Assembly (NCBI GenBank): GCA_964646885.1
Contig: CAZYFM010000150.1
Span: forward strand, 1-7,454
DNA from: SZUA-430 sp964646885
Lineage (GTDB): Bacteria; Pseudomonadota; Alphaproteobacteria; Micropepsales; Micropepsaceae
Length of the DNA stretch: 7,454 nucleotides
Reading direction: 5' to 3'
In this document: one piece after another, positions 6,378-7,454 of the stretch
Layout of the letters: every line of letters begins with the position of its first letter
Numbering within the stretch: position 1 is the first letter of the stretch
Translations under genes and position numbers: made by a program
Notes under the pieces: model-generated
Database searches by the model: none
What the model saw: the letters and a program-made list of their open reading frames with translations, nothing else
Told to the model about the DNA's origin: nothing

Positions 6378-6448
6378 AGACCCAGGTCCTACGATCTCTA
6401 CCAGAGGTTGCTGCGGGTCGGTTTGTGCATGACATGGGGTTTATATTG

Positions 6449-7454
<1,006 letters not shown>

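Larger units (their letters stand above)
5930..6448 (+). other. 519-base intergenic region between mutL and the multicopper oxidase gene
   Basis: I see no convincing gene, tRNA or known riboswitch here. Short open frames exist on both strands but lack ribosome sites and recognisable protein content. The first 300 bases are GC-rich and contain several short inverted repeats, listed separately. From about 6240 to 6380 the sequence becomes more AT-rich, as expected for a promoter region. A possible -10-like AATAAT sits at 6365-6370, but the -35 region at a 17-base spacing (GACTTT) is poor, so I do not call a promoter. I find no hairpin with a T tract that would be a clear terminator for mutL. 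This region probably holds the control signals of the oxidase gene. Confidence 0.6.

Noticed and set aside
6200..6400. Replication origin suggested by a DnaA box beside AT-rich DNA
   Set aside because: Only one exact box is present in the region and no array of weaker boxes was found, so an origin is not supported.

Overview
The window reads as chromosomal DNA of an alphaproteobacterium. The evidence is the high GC content, the gene order ileS-lspA-DUF3035 (bamF), the BamF-type lipoprotein itself (a family I know essentially from Alphaproteobacteria), and a MutL with the endonuclease-type C-terminus usual in that class. I cannot name a genus from sequence alone.

Layout, all on the + strand. 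(1) Bases 1-2707 form a tight three-gene unit: the 3' two-thirds or so of ileS (isoleucyl-tRNA synthetase), lspA (lipoprotein signal peptidase II) and a bamF-like lipoprotein gene. Each junction is a 4-base GTGA overlap. (2) Bases 2708-2804 are a short intergenic gap with a perfect DnaA-box 9-mer and a strong Rho-independent terminator, which closes the first unit. (3) Bases 2805-5929 hold pgi (a short-form glucose-6-phosphate isomerase) and mutL (mismatch repair), again joined by a GTGA overlap. (4) Bases 5930-6448 are a 519-base non-coding stretch, GC-rich at first and AT-rich near its end. It holds several short inverted repeats, a second perfect DnaA-box 9-mer inside a bulged hairpin, and a 9-bp tandem direct repeat with an 11-bp period about 70-90 bases before the next gene. 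(5) From 6449 to the right edge is the 5' part of a secreted multicopper oxidase gene, cut off by the window end.

Functional links: lspA makes the protease that removes signal peptides from prolipoproteins, and the gene directly after it encodes a prolipoprotein, so enzyme and a likely substrate are co-translated. The pgi-mutL pair joins central sugar metabolism to DNA repair with no obvious biochemical link; it looks like conserved or accidental co-transcription. The multicopper oxidase appears to have its own upstream regulatory region and is probably a separate unit.

Most of the window is ordinary core genome and I see no clear new multi-gene system. The points most worth a second look are the regulatory region before the oxidase, the two intergenic DnaA-box matches, the departures from consensus in the IleRS KMSKS loop and the MutL endonuclease motif, and the cysteine-bearing N-terminal extension of the oxidase.
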